A DNA stretch of 64,000 nt. It comes from Fasciola hepatica (Eukaryota; Platyhelminthes; Trematoda; Plagiorchiida; Fasciolidae). The notes beneath the pieces were generated by a model, which saw nothing but the letters and a program-made list of their open reading frames with translations, had not been told where the DNA came from and made no database searches. This document shows positions 37,701-50,500 of the stretch, one piece after another. The DNA lies in assembly GCA_948099385.1 (NCBI GenBank), contig CANUEZ040000191.1, forward strand, positions 9,796,001 through 9,860,000. Reading direction: 5' to 3'. Each line of letters starts with the position of its first letter. Position 1 is the first letter of the stretch. Position numbers and translations under genes: made by a program.

Positions 37701-40700
37701 GGGAACGGTGCTATATCATGTAGTGTAGATGTTGAACAAAGCGTTGATAGCCATCCCGGATAGCCTTGTGTTGTTAAGTTGTTCAATTCACAATGGTTCA
37801 GCGGTTGTTGGAGTCCCCGTGGTTGCTCGGTCGATGTGCACTGCTGATGAGTCGAGTCCGAACAAGGATGAAACAGCTGTACAGTGAGTGCTTGCATGGA
37901 TTTCAATGCTCAGTTGAGCGTTCAAGCTGCATGATCAATCATATTATACAAATCTATTCTAATCTAATCTAATCTAATCTAATCTCCTACTACTAATCAA
38001 TTGCTTGTGTAGTAGGGAAGCTGTGTGAGTTTCTTTACTAGGGAATGCGTTGGTTGTACTTAGGCCCCTACAGAGAAGTCATCTATCATAGGAGTCGATC
38101 GGTGTGCGCGAAGCTGGTTGTTACCATTCAAATTTGAAGCCAGTTTGGGAACGGTGCTATATCATGTAGTGTAGATGTTGAACAAAGCGTTGATAGCCAT
38201 CCGGGATAGCCTTGTTTTGTTAAGTTGTTCGATTCACAATGGTTCACCTGTTGCTGGAGTCACCATGGTTGCTCGGTCGATGTGCACTGCTGATGAGTCG
38301 AGTCCGAACAAGGATGAAACAGCTGTACAGTGAGTGCTTCCATGGATTTCAATGCTCAGTTGATCATTTCAGCCATATTATAAATCATGTTATACAAATC
38401 TAATCTAATCTAATCTGATCTAATCTCCTACTTCTAATCAAATGCATGCATAGTAGAGAAGCTGTTTAGGTTTTTCATTTGGGAATGCGTTGGTTGTAAT
38501 TAGGCCCCTACAGACAAGTCATCCATCATAGGAGTCGATCGGTGTGCGCGAAGCTGGTTGTTACCATTCAAATTTGAATCCAGTTTGGGAAGGGTGCTAT
38601 ATCATGTAGTGTAGATGTTGAACAAAGCTTTGAATACGATCTTGGATAGCCTTGTGTTTTTGAGTTGTTCGATTGACAATGGTTCCGCGGTTGTTGGAGT
38701 CCCCGTGGTTGCTCGGTCGATGTGCACTGCTGATGAGTCAAGTCCGAACAAGGATGAAACAGCTGTACAGTGAGTGCTTCCATGGATTTCAATGCTCAGT
38801 TGATCATTCCAGCCATATTATAAATCATGTTATACAAATCTAATCTAATCTAATCTAATCTAATCTCCTACTTCTAATCAATTGCATGCATAGTAGAGAA
38901 GCTGTGTAGGTTTTTCATTTGGGAATGCGTTGGTTGTAATTAGGCCCCCAAAAGAGAAGTCATCCATCATAGGAGTCGATCGGTGTGCGCGAAGCTGGTT
39001 GTTACCATTCAAATTTGAAGCCAGTTTAGGAACGGTGCTATATGATGTAGTGTAGATGTTGAACAAAGCGTTGATAGCCATCCCGGATAGCCTTGTGTTG
39101 TTAAGTTGTTCAATTCACAATGGTTCAGCGGTTGTTGGAGTCCCCGTGGTTGCTCGGTCGATGTGCACTGCTGATGAGTCGAGTCCGAACAAAGATGAAA
39201 CAGCTGTACAGTGAGTGCTTGCATGGATTTCAATGCTCAGTTGAGCGTTCAAGCTGCATGATCAATCATATTATACAATAATATTCTAATCAAATCTAAT
39301 CTAATCTCCTACTTCTAATCAATTGCATGCATAGTAGAGAAGCTGTTTAGGTTTAACAATTGGGAATGCGTTGGTTGTACTAAGGCCCCTACAGGGAAGT
39401 CATCCATCATAGGAGTCGATCGGTGTGCGCGAAGCTGGTTGTTACCATTCAAATTTGAATCCAGTTTGGGAAGGGTGCTATATCATGTAGTGTAGATGTT
39501 GAACAAAGCTTTGAATACGATCTTGGATAGACTTGTGTTTTTGAGTTGTTCGATTGACAATGGTTCACCGGTTGTTGAAATCACCGTGGTTGCTCGGTCG
39601 ATGTGCACTGCTGATGAGTCGAGTCCGAACAAGGATGAAACAGCTGTACAGTGAGTGATTCCATGGAGTTCAATGCTCAGTTGAGCGTTCAAGCTGCATG
39701 ATCAATCATATTATACAAATCTATTCTAATCTAATCTAATCTAATCTCCTACTACTAATCAATTGCATGCATAGTAAGGAAGCCGTGTAGGTTTATCGTT
39801 TGGGAAGGCATTGGTCATTTTCCGGCCCCTACAAGGAAGTCATCCATCATAGGAGTCGATCGGTGTGCGCGAAGCTGGTTGTTACCATTCAAATTTGAAG
39901 CCAGTTTGGGAAGAATGCTATATGATGTAGTGTAGATGTTGAACAAAGCGTTGATAGCCATCCCGGATAGCCTTGTGTTGTTAAGTTGTTCGATTCACAA
40001 TGGTTCAGCGGTTGTTGGAGTCCCCGTGGTTGCTCGGTCGATGTGCACTGCTGATGAGTCGAGTCCGAACAAGGATGAAACAGCTGTACAGTGAGTGCTT
40101 CCATGGATTTCAATGCTCAGTTGAGCGTTCAAGCTGCATGATCAATCATATTATACAAATCTATTCTAATCTAATCTAATCTAATCTAATCTAATCTAAT
40201 CTAATCTAATCTCCTTCTACTAATCAATTGCATGCATAGTAAGGAAGCAGTGTGAGTTTTTTTATTAGGGAATGCGTTGTTTATACTCAGGCCCCTACAG
40301 AGAAGTCATCTATTATAGGAGTCAATCGGTGTGCGCGATGCTGGTTGTTACCATTCAAATTTGAAGCCAGTTTGGGAACGGTGCTATATCATGTAGTGTA
40401 GATGTTGAACAAAGCGTTGATAGCCATCCCGGATAGACTTGTGTTGTAAAGTTGTTCGATTCACAATGGTTCACCGGTTGCTGGAGTCCCCGTGGTTGCT
40501 CGGTCGATGTGCACTGCTGATGAGTCGAGTCCGAACAAGGATGAAACAGCTGTACAGTGAGTGCTTCCATGGATTTCAATGCTCAATTGATCATTCCAGC
40601 CATATTATAAATCATGTTATACAAATCTTTTCTAATCTAATTTAATCTAATCTCCTACTTCTAATCAATTGCATGCATAGTAAGGAAGCTGTGTAGGTTT

Positions 40701-41532
40701 TTCATTTGGGAATGCGTTGGTTGTAATTAGGCCCCTACAGAGAAGTCATCCATCATAGGAGTCGATCGGTGTGCGCGAAGCTGGTTGTTACCATTCAAAT
40801 TTGAAGCCAGTTTCGGAATATTGCTATATCATGTAGTGTAGATGTTGAACACAGCGTTGATAGCCATCCCGGATAGCCTTGTGTTGTTAAGTTGTTCAAT
40901 TCACAATGGTTCACCGGTTGTTGGAGTCCCCGTGGTTGCTCGGTCGATGTGCACTGCTGATGAGTCGAGTCCGAACAAGGATGAAACAGCTGTACAGTGA
41001 GTGCTTCCATGGATTTCAATGCTCAGTTGAGCGTTCAAGCTGCATGATCAATCATATTATACAAATATATGCTAATCGAATCTAATCTAATTTCCTACTA
41101 CTAATCAATTGCATGCATAGTAAGGAAGCTGTTTAGGTTTATCATTTGGGAATGCGTTGGTTGTACTTAGGCCCCTACAGAGAAGTCATCCATCATTGGA
41201 GTCGATCGGTGTGAGCGAAGCTGGTTGTTACCATTCGAATTTGAAGCCAGTTTGGGAAGGGTGCTATATCATGTAGTGTAGATGTTGAACAAAGCGTTGA
41301 TAGCCATCCCGGATAGTCTTGTGTTGTTAAGTTGTTCGATTCACAATGGTTCAGCGGTTGTTGGAATCACCGTGGTTGCTCGGTCGATGTGCACTGCTGA
41401 TGAGTCGAGTCCGAACAAGGATGAAACAGCTGTACAGTGAGTGCTTCCATGGATTTCAATGCTCAGTTGAGCGTTCAAGCTGCATGATCAATCATATTAT
41501 ACAAATCTATTCCAATCTAATATAATCTAATC
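28701..41532 (+). repeat. Segment 8: 29 monomers, well homogenised
   Basis: S with full core: 28967, 29412 (cleavage base T), 29857, 30297, 30747, 31186, 31626, 32952, 33832, 34277 (helix III ACAC/CTGT, cleavage base T), 34732, 35179, 35621, 36068 (helix I CATTG mismatch), 36514, 36954, 37399, 37839, 38285, 38725, 39166, 39606, 40046, 40512, 40952 and 41392. Defective: 32071 T16.1A; 32512 CACTCTTAATGA with several core and helix I changes; 33392 A13G. One degenerate header is at about 30889-30920 (ATTAATCTATTGCACGCATGG). GCTTGTGTAGTA replaces the header palindrome at about 36232 and 38003. Confidence 0.86.
36591..36628 (+). repeat. Alternative 3' flank subfamily (GATCATTCCAGCC)
   Basis: After CTCAGTT the usual GAGCGTTCAAGCTGCATG is replaced by GATCATTCCAGCC and an ATAAATCATG link. 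The same replacement begins at 26374, 28159, 35256, 37476, 38362, 38802, 40589 and 61908. Flanks on either side are ordinary, so it behaves as a patch moved between monomers. Confidence 0.75.
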
Positions 41533-44500
41533 TCCTACTACTAATCAATTGCATGCATAGTAAGGAAGCCGTGTAGGTTTATCGTTTGGGAATGCATTGG
41601 TCATTTTCAGGCCCCTACAGAGAAGTCATCCATCATAGGAGTCGGTCGGTGTGCGCGAAGCTGGTTGTTACCATTCGAATTTGAAGCCAGTTTGGGAAGG
41701 GTGCTATATCATGTAGTGTAGATGTTGAAGAAAGCGTTGATAGCCATCCCGGATAGCCTTGTGTCGTTAAATTGTTCAATTCACAATGGTTCAGCGGTTG
41801 TTGGAGTCCCCGTGGTTGCTCGGTCGATGTGCACTGCTGATGAGTCGAGTCCGAACAAGGATGAAACAGCTGTACAGTGAGTGCTTCCATGGATTTCAAT
41901 GCTCAGTTGAGCGTTCAAGCTGCATGATCAATCATATTATACAAATCTAATCTAATCTAATCTAATCTAATCTCCTACTACTAATCAATTGCATGCATAG
42001 TAAGGAAGCCGTGTAGGTTTTTCATTCGGGAATGCGTTGGTTGTACTTAGGCCCCTACAGAGAAGTCATCCATCATAGGAGTCGATCGATGTGCGCGAAG
42101 CTGTTTGTTACCATTGAAATTTGAAGCCAGTTTGGGAAGGGTGCTATATCATGTAATGTAGATGTTGAACAAAGCTTTGAAACAGATCCCGGATAGCCTT
42201 GTGTTGTTGAGTTGTTCGATTCACAATGGTTCAGCGGTTGTTGGAGTCCCCGTAGTTGCTCGGTCGATGTGCACTGCTGATGAGTCGAGTCCGAACAAGG
42301 ATGAAACAGCTGTACAGTGAGTGCTTCCATGGATTCCAATGCTCAGTTGAGCGTTCAAGCTGCATGATCAATCATATCATACAAATATATTCTAATCTAA
42401 TCTAATCTAATTTCCTACTACTAATCAATTGCATGCATAGTAAGGAAGCTGTTTAGGCTTATCATTTGAGAATGCGTTGGTTGTACTTAGGCCCCTACAG
42501 AGAAGTCATCCATCATAGGAGTCGATCGGTGTGCGCGAAGCTGGTTGTTACCATTCAAATTTGAAGCCAGTTTGGGAAGGGTGCTATATCATGTAATGTA
42601 GATGTTGAACAAAGCTTTGAAACAGATCCCGGATAGCCTTGTGTTGTTGAGTTGTTCGATTCACAATGGTTCAGCGGTTGTTGGAGTCCCCGTGGTTGCT
42701 CGGTCGATGTGCACTGCTGATGAGTCGAGTCCGAACAAGGATGAAACAGCTGTACAGTGAGTGCTTCCATGGATTCCAATGCTAAGTTGAGCGTTCAAGC
42801 TGCATGATCAATCATATCATACAAATATATTCTAATCTAATCTAATCTAATTTCCTACTACTAATCAATTGCATGCATAGTAAGGAAGCTGTTTAGGTTT
42901 ATCATTTGGGAATGCGTTGGTTGTACTTAGGCCCCTACAGAGAAGTCATCCATCATATGAGTCGATCGGTGTGCGCGAAGCTGGTTGTTACCATTGAAAT
43001 TTGAAGCCAGTTTGGGAACGGTGCTATATATGATGCAGTGTAGATGTTGAACAAAGCGTTGATAGCCATCCCGGATAGCCCTGTGTTGTTAACTTGTTCG
43101 ATTCACAATGGTTCAGCGGTTGTTGGAGTCCCCGTGGTTGCTCGGTCGATGTGCACTGCTGATGAGTCGAGTCCGAACAAGGATGAAACAGCTGTACAGT
43201 GAGTGCTTCCATGGATTTCAATGCTCAGTTGAGCGTTCAAGCTGCATGATCAATCATATTATACAAATCTGTTCTCATCTAATCTAATATAATCTAATCT
43301 CCTACTACTAATCAATTGCATGCATAGTAAGGAAGCTGTGTAGGTTTTTCATTCGGGAATGCGTTGGTTGTAATTAGGCCCCTACAGAGAAGTCATCTAT
43401 CATAGGAGTCGATCGGTGTGCGCGAAGCTGGTTGTTACCATTGAAATTTGAAGCCAGTTTGGGAAGAATGCTATATGATGTAGTGTAGATGTTGAACAAA
43501 GCGTTGATAGCCATCCCGGATAGCCTTGTGTTGTTAAGTTGTTCAATTCACAATGGTTCACCGGTTGTTGGAATCCTCGTGGTTGCTCGGTCGATGTGCA
43601 CTGCTGATGAGTCGAGTCCGAACAAGGATGAAACATTTGTACAGTGAATGCTTCCATGGATTTCAATGCTCAGTTGAGCGTTCAAGCTGCATGATCAATC
43701 ATATTATACAAATAAATTCTAATCTAATCTAATCTAATCTCCTACTTCTAATCAATTGCATGCATAGTAGAGAATCTGTTTAGGTTTATCATTTGGGAAT
43801 GCGTTGGTTGTACTTAGGCCCCTACAGAGAAGTCATCCATCATAGGAGTCGATCGGTGTGCGCAAAGCTGGTTGTTACCATTCAAATTTGAAGCCAGTTT
43901 GGGAACGGTGCTATATCATGTAGTGTAGATGTTGAACAAAGCTTTGAAAAAGATCCCGGATAGACTTGTGTTGCTGAGTTGTTCGATTCACAATGGTTCA
44001 GCGGTTGTTGGAGTCCCCGTGGTTGCTCGGTCGATGTGCACTGCTGATGAATCGAGTCCGAACAAGGATGAAACAGCTGTACAGTGAGTGATTCCATGGA
44101 GTTCAATGCTCAGTTGAGCGTTCAAGCAGCATGATCAATCATATTATACAAATCTATTCTAATCTAATCTAATCTAATCTAATCTCCTACTACTAATCAA
44201 TTGCATGCATAGTAAGGAAGCCGTGTAGTTTTATCGTTTGGGAATAGATTGGTCATTTTCAGGCCACTACAGGGAAGTCATCCATCATAGGAGTCGATCG
44301 GTGTGCGCGAAGCTGGTTGTTACCATTGAAATTTGAAGCCAGTTTGGGAAGGGTGCTATATCATGTAGTGTAGATGTTGAACAAAGCTTTGAAACAGATC
44401 CCGGATAGCCTTGTGTTGTTGAGTTGTTCGATTCACAATGGTTCAGCGGTTGTTGGAGTCCCCGTGTTTGCTCGGTCGATGTGCACTGCTGATGAGTCGA

Positions 44501-47500
44501 GTCCGAACAAGGATGAAACAGCCGTACAGTGAGTGCTTCCATGGATTCCAATGCTCAGTTGAGCGTTCAAGCTGCATGATCAATCATATTATACAAATCT
44601 ATTCTAATCTAATCTAATCTAATCTAATCTAATCTGATCTAATCTCCTACTACTAATCAATTGCATGCATAGTAAGGAAGCTGTGTAGGTTTTTCATTTG
44701 GGAATGCGTTGGTTTTACTGAGGCCCCTACAGAGAAGTCATCCATCATAGGAGTCGATCGGTGTGCGCGAAGCTGGTTGTTACCATTGAAATTTGAAGCC
44801 AGTTTGGGAAGAATGCTATATGATGTAGTGTAGATGTTGAACAAAGCGTTGATAGCCATCCCGGATAGCCCTGTGTTGTTAAGTTGTTCGATTCACAATG
44901 GTTCACTGGTTGTTGGAGTCCCCGTGGTTGCTCGGTCGATGTGCACTGCTGATGAGTCGAGTCCGAACAAGGATGAAACAGCTGTACAGTGAGTGCTTCC
45001 ATGGATTTCAATGCTCAGTTGAGCGTTCAAGCTGCATGATCAATCATATATTACAAATCTATTCTAATCTAATCTCATCTAATCTAGTCTCCTACGACTA
45101 ATAAATTGCATGCATAGTAAGGAAGCTGTGTAGGTTTATCATTTGGGAATGCGTTGGCTGTACTCAGGCCCCGACAGAGATTCATCTATCACAGCAGTAG
45201 ATCGAAGTGCGCGAAGCTGGTTGTTACCATTCAAATTTGAAGCCAGTGTGAGAAGGGTGCTATATCATGTAGTGTAGATGTTGAACAAAGCGTTGATAGC
45301 CATCCCGGATCTCCTTGTGTTGTTGATTTGTTCAATTGGCAATGGTTCAGCGGTTGTTGGAGTCCCCGTGGTTGCTCGGTCGATGTGCACTGCTGATGAG
45401 TCGAGTCCGAACAAGGATGAAACAGCTGTACAGTGAGTGCTTCCGTGGATTTCAATGCTCAGTTGAGCGTTCAAGCTGCATGATCAAACATATTATACAA
45501 ATCTATATTAATCTAATCTAATCTAGTCTAATCTCCTACTACTAATCAATTGCATGCATAGTAAGAATGCTGTGTAGGTTTATCATTTGGGAATGCGTTG
45601 GTTGTACTTAGGCCGCTATAGAGAATTCATCCATCACAGCAGTAGACCAAAGTGCGCGATGCTGTTTGTGACCATTCAAATTTGAAGCCACTTTGGGAAC
45701 GGTGCTATATCATGTAGTGTAGATTTTGAACAAAGCGTTGATAGCCATCCCGGATAGCCTTGTGTTGTTAAGTTGTTCGATTCACAATGGTTCAGCGGTT
45801 GTTGGAGTCCCCGTGGTTGCTCGGTCGATGTGCACTGCTGATGAGTCGAGTCCGAACAAGGATGAAACAGCTGTTTAGTGAGTGCTTCCATGGATTTCAA
45901 TGCTCAGTTGAGCGTTCGAGCTGCATGATCAATCATATTATACAAATCTATTCTAATCTAATCTAATCTAATCTAATCTCCTACTACTAATCAATTGCAT
46001 GCATAGTAAGGAAGCTGTGTAGGTTGATCATTTGGGAATGCGTTGGTTGTACTTAGGCCCCTACAGAGAAGTCATCCATCATAGGAGTCGTTCGGTGTGC
46101 GCGATGCTGGTTGTTACCATTCAAATTTGAAGCCAGTTTGGGAAATGTGCTATACATGAACTAGTGTAGATGTTGAACAAAGCGTTGATAGCCATCCCGG
46201 ATAGCCTTGTGTTGTTAAGTTGTTCAATTCACAATGGTTCAGCGGTTGTTGGAGTCCCCGTGGTTGCTCGGTCGATGTGCACTGCTGATGAGTCGAGTCC
46301 GAACAAGGATGAAACAGCTGTACAGTGAGTGCTTCCATGGATTTCAATGCTCAGTTGAGCGTTCAAGCTGCATGATCAAACATGTTATGCAAATCTATTC
46401 TAATCTGATCTAATCTAATCTCCTACTACTAATCAATTGCATGCATAGTAAGGAAGCTGTGTAGGTTTATCATTTGGGAATGCGTTGGTTGTACGTATGC
46501 CCCTACAGAGAATTCGTCCATCATAGGAGTCGATCGGTGTGTGCGATGCTGGTTGTTACCATTCAAATTTGAAGCCAGTTTGGGAAGGGTGCTATATCAT
46601 GTAGTGTAGATGTTGAACAAAGCGTTGATAGCCATCCCGGATAGCCTTGTGTTGTTAAGTTGTTCGATTCACAATGGTTCAGCGGTTGTTGGAGTCCCCG
46701 TGGTTGCTCGGTTGATGTGCACTGCTGATGAGTCGAGTCCGAACAAGGATGAAACAGCTGTACAGTGAGTGCTTCCATGGATTTCAATGCTCAGTTGAGC
46801 GTTCAAGCTGCATGATCAATCATATATTACAAATCTATTCTAATCTAATCTCATCTAATCTAGTCTCCTACGACTAATAAATTGCATGCATAGTAAGGAA
46901 GCTGTGTAGGTTTATCGTTTGGGAATGCGTTGGTTGTACGTATGCCCCTACAGAGAATTCGTCCATCATAGGAGTCGATCGGTGTGTGCGATGCTGGTTG
47001 TTACCATTCAAATTTGAAGCCAGTTTGGGAAGGGTGCTATATCATGTAGTGTAGATGTTGAACAAAGCGTTGATAGCCATCCCGGATAGCCTTGTGTTGT
47101 TAAGTTGTTCGATTCACAATGGTTCAGCGGTTGTTGGAGTCCCCGTGGTTGCTCGGTCGATGTGCACTGCTGATGAGTCGAGTCCGAACAAGGATGAAAC
47201 AGCTGTACAGTGAGTGCTTCCATGGATTTCAATGCTCACTTGATTGTTCAAGCTGCATGATCAATCATATCATACAAATCTATTCTAATCTAATCTAATC
47301 TAATCTAATCTCCTACTACTAATCAATTGCATGCATAGTAAGGAAGCTGTGAAGGTTTATCATTTGGGAATGCGTTGGTTGTACTTAGGCCCCTACAGAG
47401 AATTCATCTATCATAGGAGTCGATCGGTGTGCGCGAAGCTGGTTGTTACCATTCAAATTTGAATCCAGTTTGGGAAGGGTGCCATACCATGTAGTGAAGA

Positions 47501-50500
47501 TGTTGAACAAAGCGTTGATAGCCATCCCGGATAGCCTTGTGTTGTTAAGTTGTTCGATTCACAATGGTTCAGCGGTTGTTGGAGTCCCCGTGGTTGCTCG
47601 GTCGATGTGCACTGCTGATGAGTCGAGTCCGAACAAGGATGAAACAGCTGTACAGTGAGTGCTTCCATGGATTTCAATGCTCAGTTGAGCGTTCAAGCTG
47701 CATGATCAATCATATTATACAAATCTATTCTAATCTAATCTAATCTAATCTAATCTCCTACTACTAATCAATTGCATGCATAGTAAGGAAGCTGTGTGAG
47801 TATTTCATTTGGGAATGCGTTGGTTGTACTTAGGCCCCGACAGAGAAGTCATCTATCACAGCAGTAGATCGAAATGCGCGAAGCTGGTTGTTACCATTCA
47901 AATTTGAATCCAGTTTGGGAAGGGTGCTATATTATGTAGTGAAGATGTTGAACAAAGCGTTGATAGCCATCCCGGATAGCCCTGTGTCGTTAAGTTGTTC
48001 GATTCACAATGGTTCAGCGGTTGTTGGAGTCCCCGTGGTTGCTCGTTCGATGTGCACTGCTGATGAGTCGAGTCCGAACAAGGATGAAACATTTGTACAA
48101 GGAGTGCTTCCATGGATTTCAATGCTCAGTTGAGCGTTCAAGCTGCATGATCAAACATATTATGCAAATCTATTCTAATCTGATCTAATATAATCTCTTA
48201 CTACTAATCAATTGCATGCATAGTAAGAAAGCTGTGTAGGTTTTCTCATTTGGGAATGCGTTGGTTGTACTTAGGCCCCTACAGAGAAGTCATCTATCAT
48301 AGGAGTCGATCGGTGTGCGCGATGCTGGTTGTTACCATTGAAATTTGAAGCCAGTTTGGGAACGGTGCTATATGATGTAGTGTAGCTGTTGAACAAATCT
48401 TTGAAAAAGATCCCGGATAGCCTTGTGTTGTTAAGTTGTTCGATTCACAATGGTTCAGCGGTTGTTGGAGTCCCCGTGGTTGCTCGGTCGATGTGCACTG
48501 CTGATGAGTCGAGTCCGAACAAGGATGAAACAGCTGTACAGTGAGTGCTTCCATGGATTTCAATGCTCAGTTGAGCGTTCAAGCTGCATGATCAATCATT
48601 TTATACAAATATATTCTAATCTACTCTAATCTAATCTAATCTCCTACTACTAATCAATTGCATGCATAGTAAGGAAGCTGTGTAGGTTTATCATTTGGGA
48701 ATGCGTTGGTTGTACTTAGGCCCCTACAGAGAAGTCATCCATCATAGGAGTCGATCGGTGTGCGCGAAGCTGGTTGTTACCATTCAAATTTGGATACAGT
48801 TTGGGAAATGTGCTATACATGAACTAGTGTAGATGTTGAACAAAGCGTTGATAGCCATCCCGGATAGCCTTGTGTTGTTAAGTTGTTCGATTCACAATGG
48901 TTCACCGGTTGTTGGAGTCCCCGTGGTTGCTCGGTCGATGTGCACTGCTGATGAGTCGAGTCCGAACAAGGATGAGACAGCTGTACAGTGAGTGCTTCCA
49001 TGGATTTCAATGCTCAGTTGAGCGTTCAAGCTGCATGATCAACCATATTATACAAATCTAATCTAATCTAATCTAATCTAATCTAATCTCCTACTACTAA
49101 TCAATTGCATGCATAGTAAGGAAGCTGTGTGAGTTTTTCATTTGGGAATGCGTTTGTTGTACTTAGGCCCCTACAGAGAAGTCATCCATCATAGCAGTCG
49201 ATCGGTGTGCGCGAAGCTGGTTGTTACCATTGAAATTTGAAGCCAGTTTGGGAACGGTGCTATATCATGTAGTGTAGATGTTGAACAAATCTTTGAAAAA
49301 GATCATGGATAGCCTTGTGTTGTTAAGTTGTTCAATTCACAATGGTTCAGCGGTTGTTGGAGTCCCCGTGGTTGCTCGGTCGATGTGCGCTGCTGATGAG
49401 TCGAGTCCGAACAAGGATGAAACAGCTGTACAGTGAGTGCTTCCATGGATTTCAATGCTCAGTTGAGCGTTCAAGCTGCATGATCAATCATTTTATACAA
49501 ATATATTCTAATCTACTCTAATCTAATCTAATCTCCTACTACTAATCAATTGCATGCATAGTAAGGAAGCTGTGTAGGTTTTTCATTTGGGAATGCGTTG
49601 GTTGTACTTAGGCCCCTACAGAGAATTCATCCATCATAGGAGTCGATCAGTGTGCGCGAAGCTGGTTGTTACCATTGAAATTTGAAGCCAGTTTGGGAAG
49701 GGTGCTATATCATGTAGTGTAGATGTTGAACAAAGCGTTGATAGCCATCCCGGATAGCCTTGTGTTGTTAAGTTGTTCGATTCACAATGGTTCAGCGGTT
49801 GTTGGAGTCCCCGTGGTTTCTCGATCGATGTGCACTGCTGATGAGTCGAGTCCGAACAAGGATGAAACAGCTGTACAGTGAGTGCTTCCATGGATTTCAA
49901 TGCTCAGTTGAGCGTTCAAGCTGCATGATCAATCATATCATACAAACCTATTCTAATATAATCTAATCTAATCTAATCTCCTACTACTAATCAATTGCAT
50001 GCATAGTAGGGAAGCTGTGTTGGTTTATCATTTGGGAATGCGTTGGTTGTACTTAGGCCCCTACAGAGAATTCATCCATCATAGGAGTCGATCGGTGTGC
50101 GCGAAGCTGGTTGTTACCATTCAAATTTGAAGCCAGTTTGGGAAGGGTGCTATATCATGTAGTGAAGATGTTGAACAAAGCGTTGATAGCCATCCCGGAT
50201 AGCCTAGTGTTGGTAAGTTGTTCGATTGACAATGGTTCAGCGGTTGTTGGAGTCCCCGTGGTTGCTCGGTCGATGTGCACTGCTGATGAGTCGAGTCCGA
50301 ACAAGGATGAAACAGCTGTACAGTGAGTGCTTCCATGGATTTCAATGCTCATATGATTGTTCAAGCTGCATGATCAATCATATTATACAAATCTAATCTA
50401 ATCTAATCTAATCTAATCTCCTACTACTAATCAATTGCATGCATAGTAAGGAAGCTGTGTAGGTTGTTCATTTGGGAATGCGTTGGTTGTACTTAGGCCC

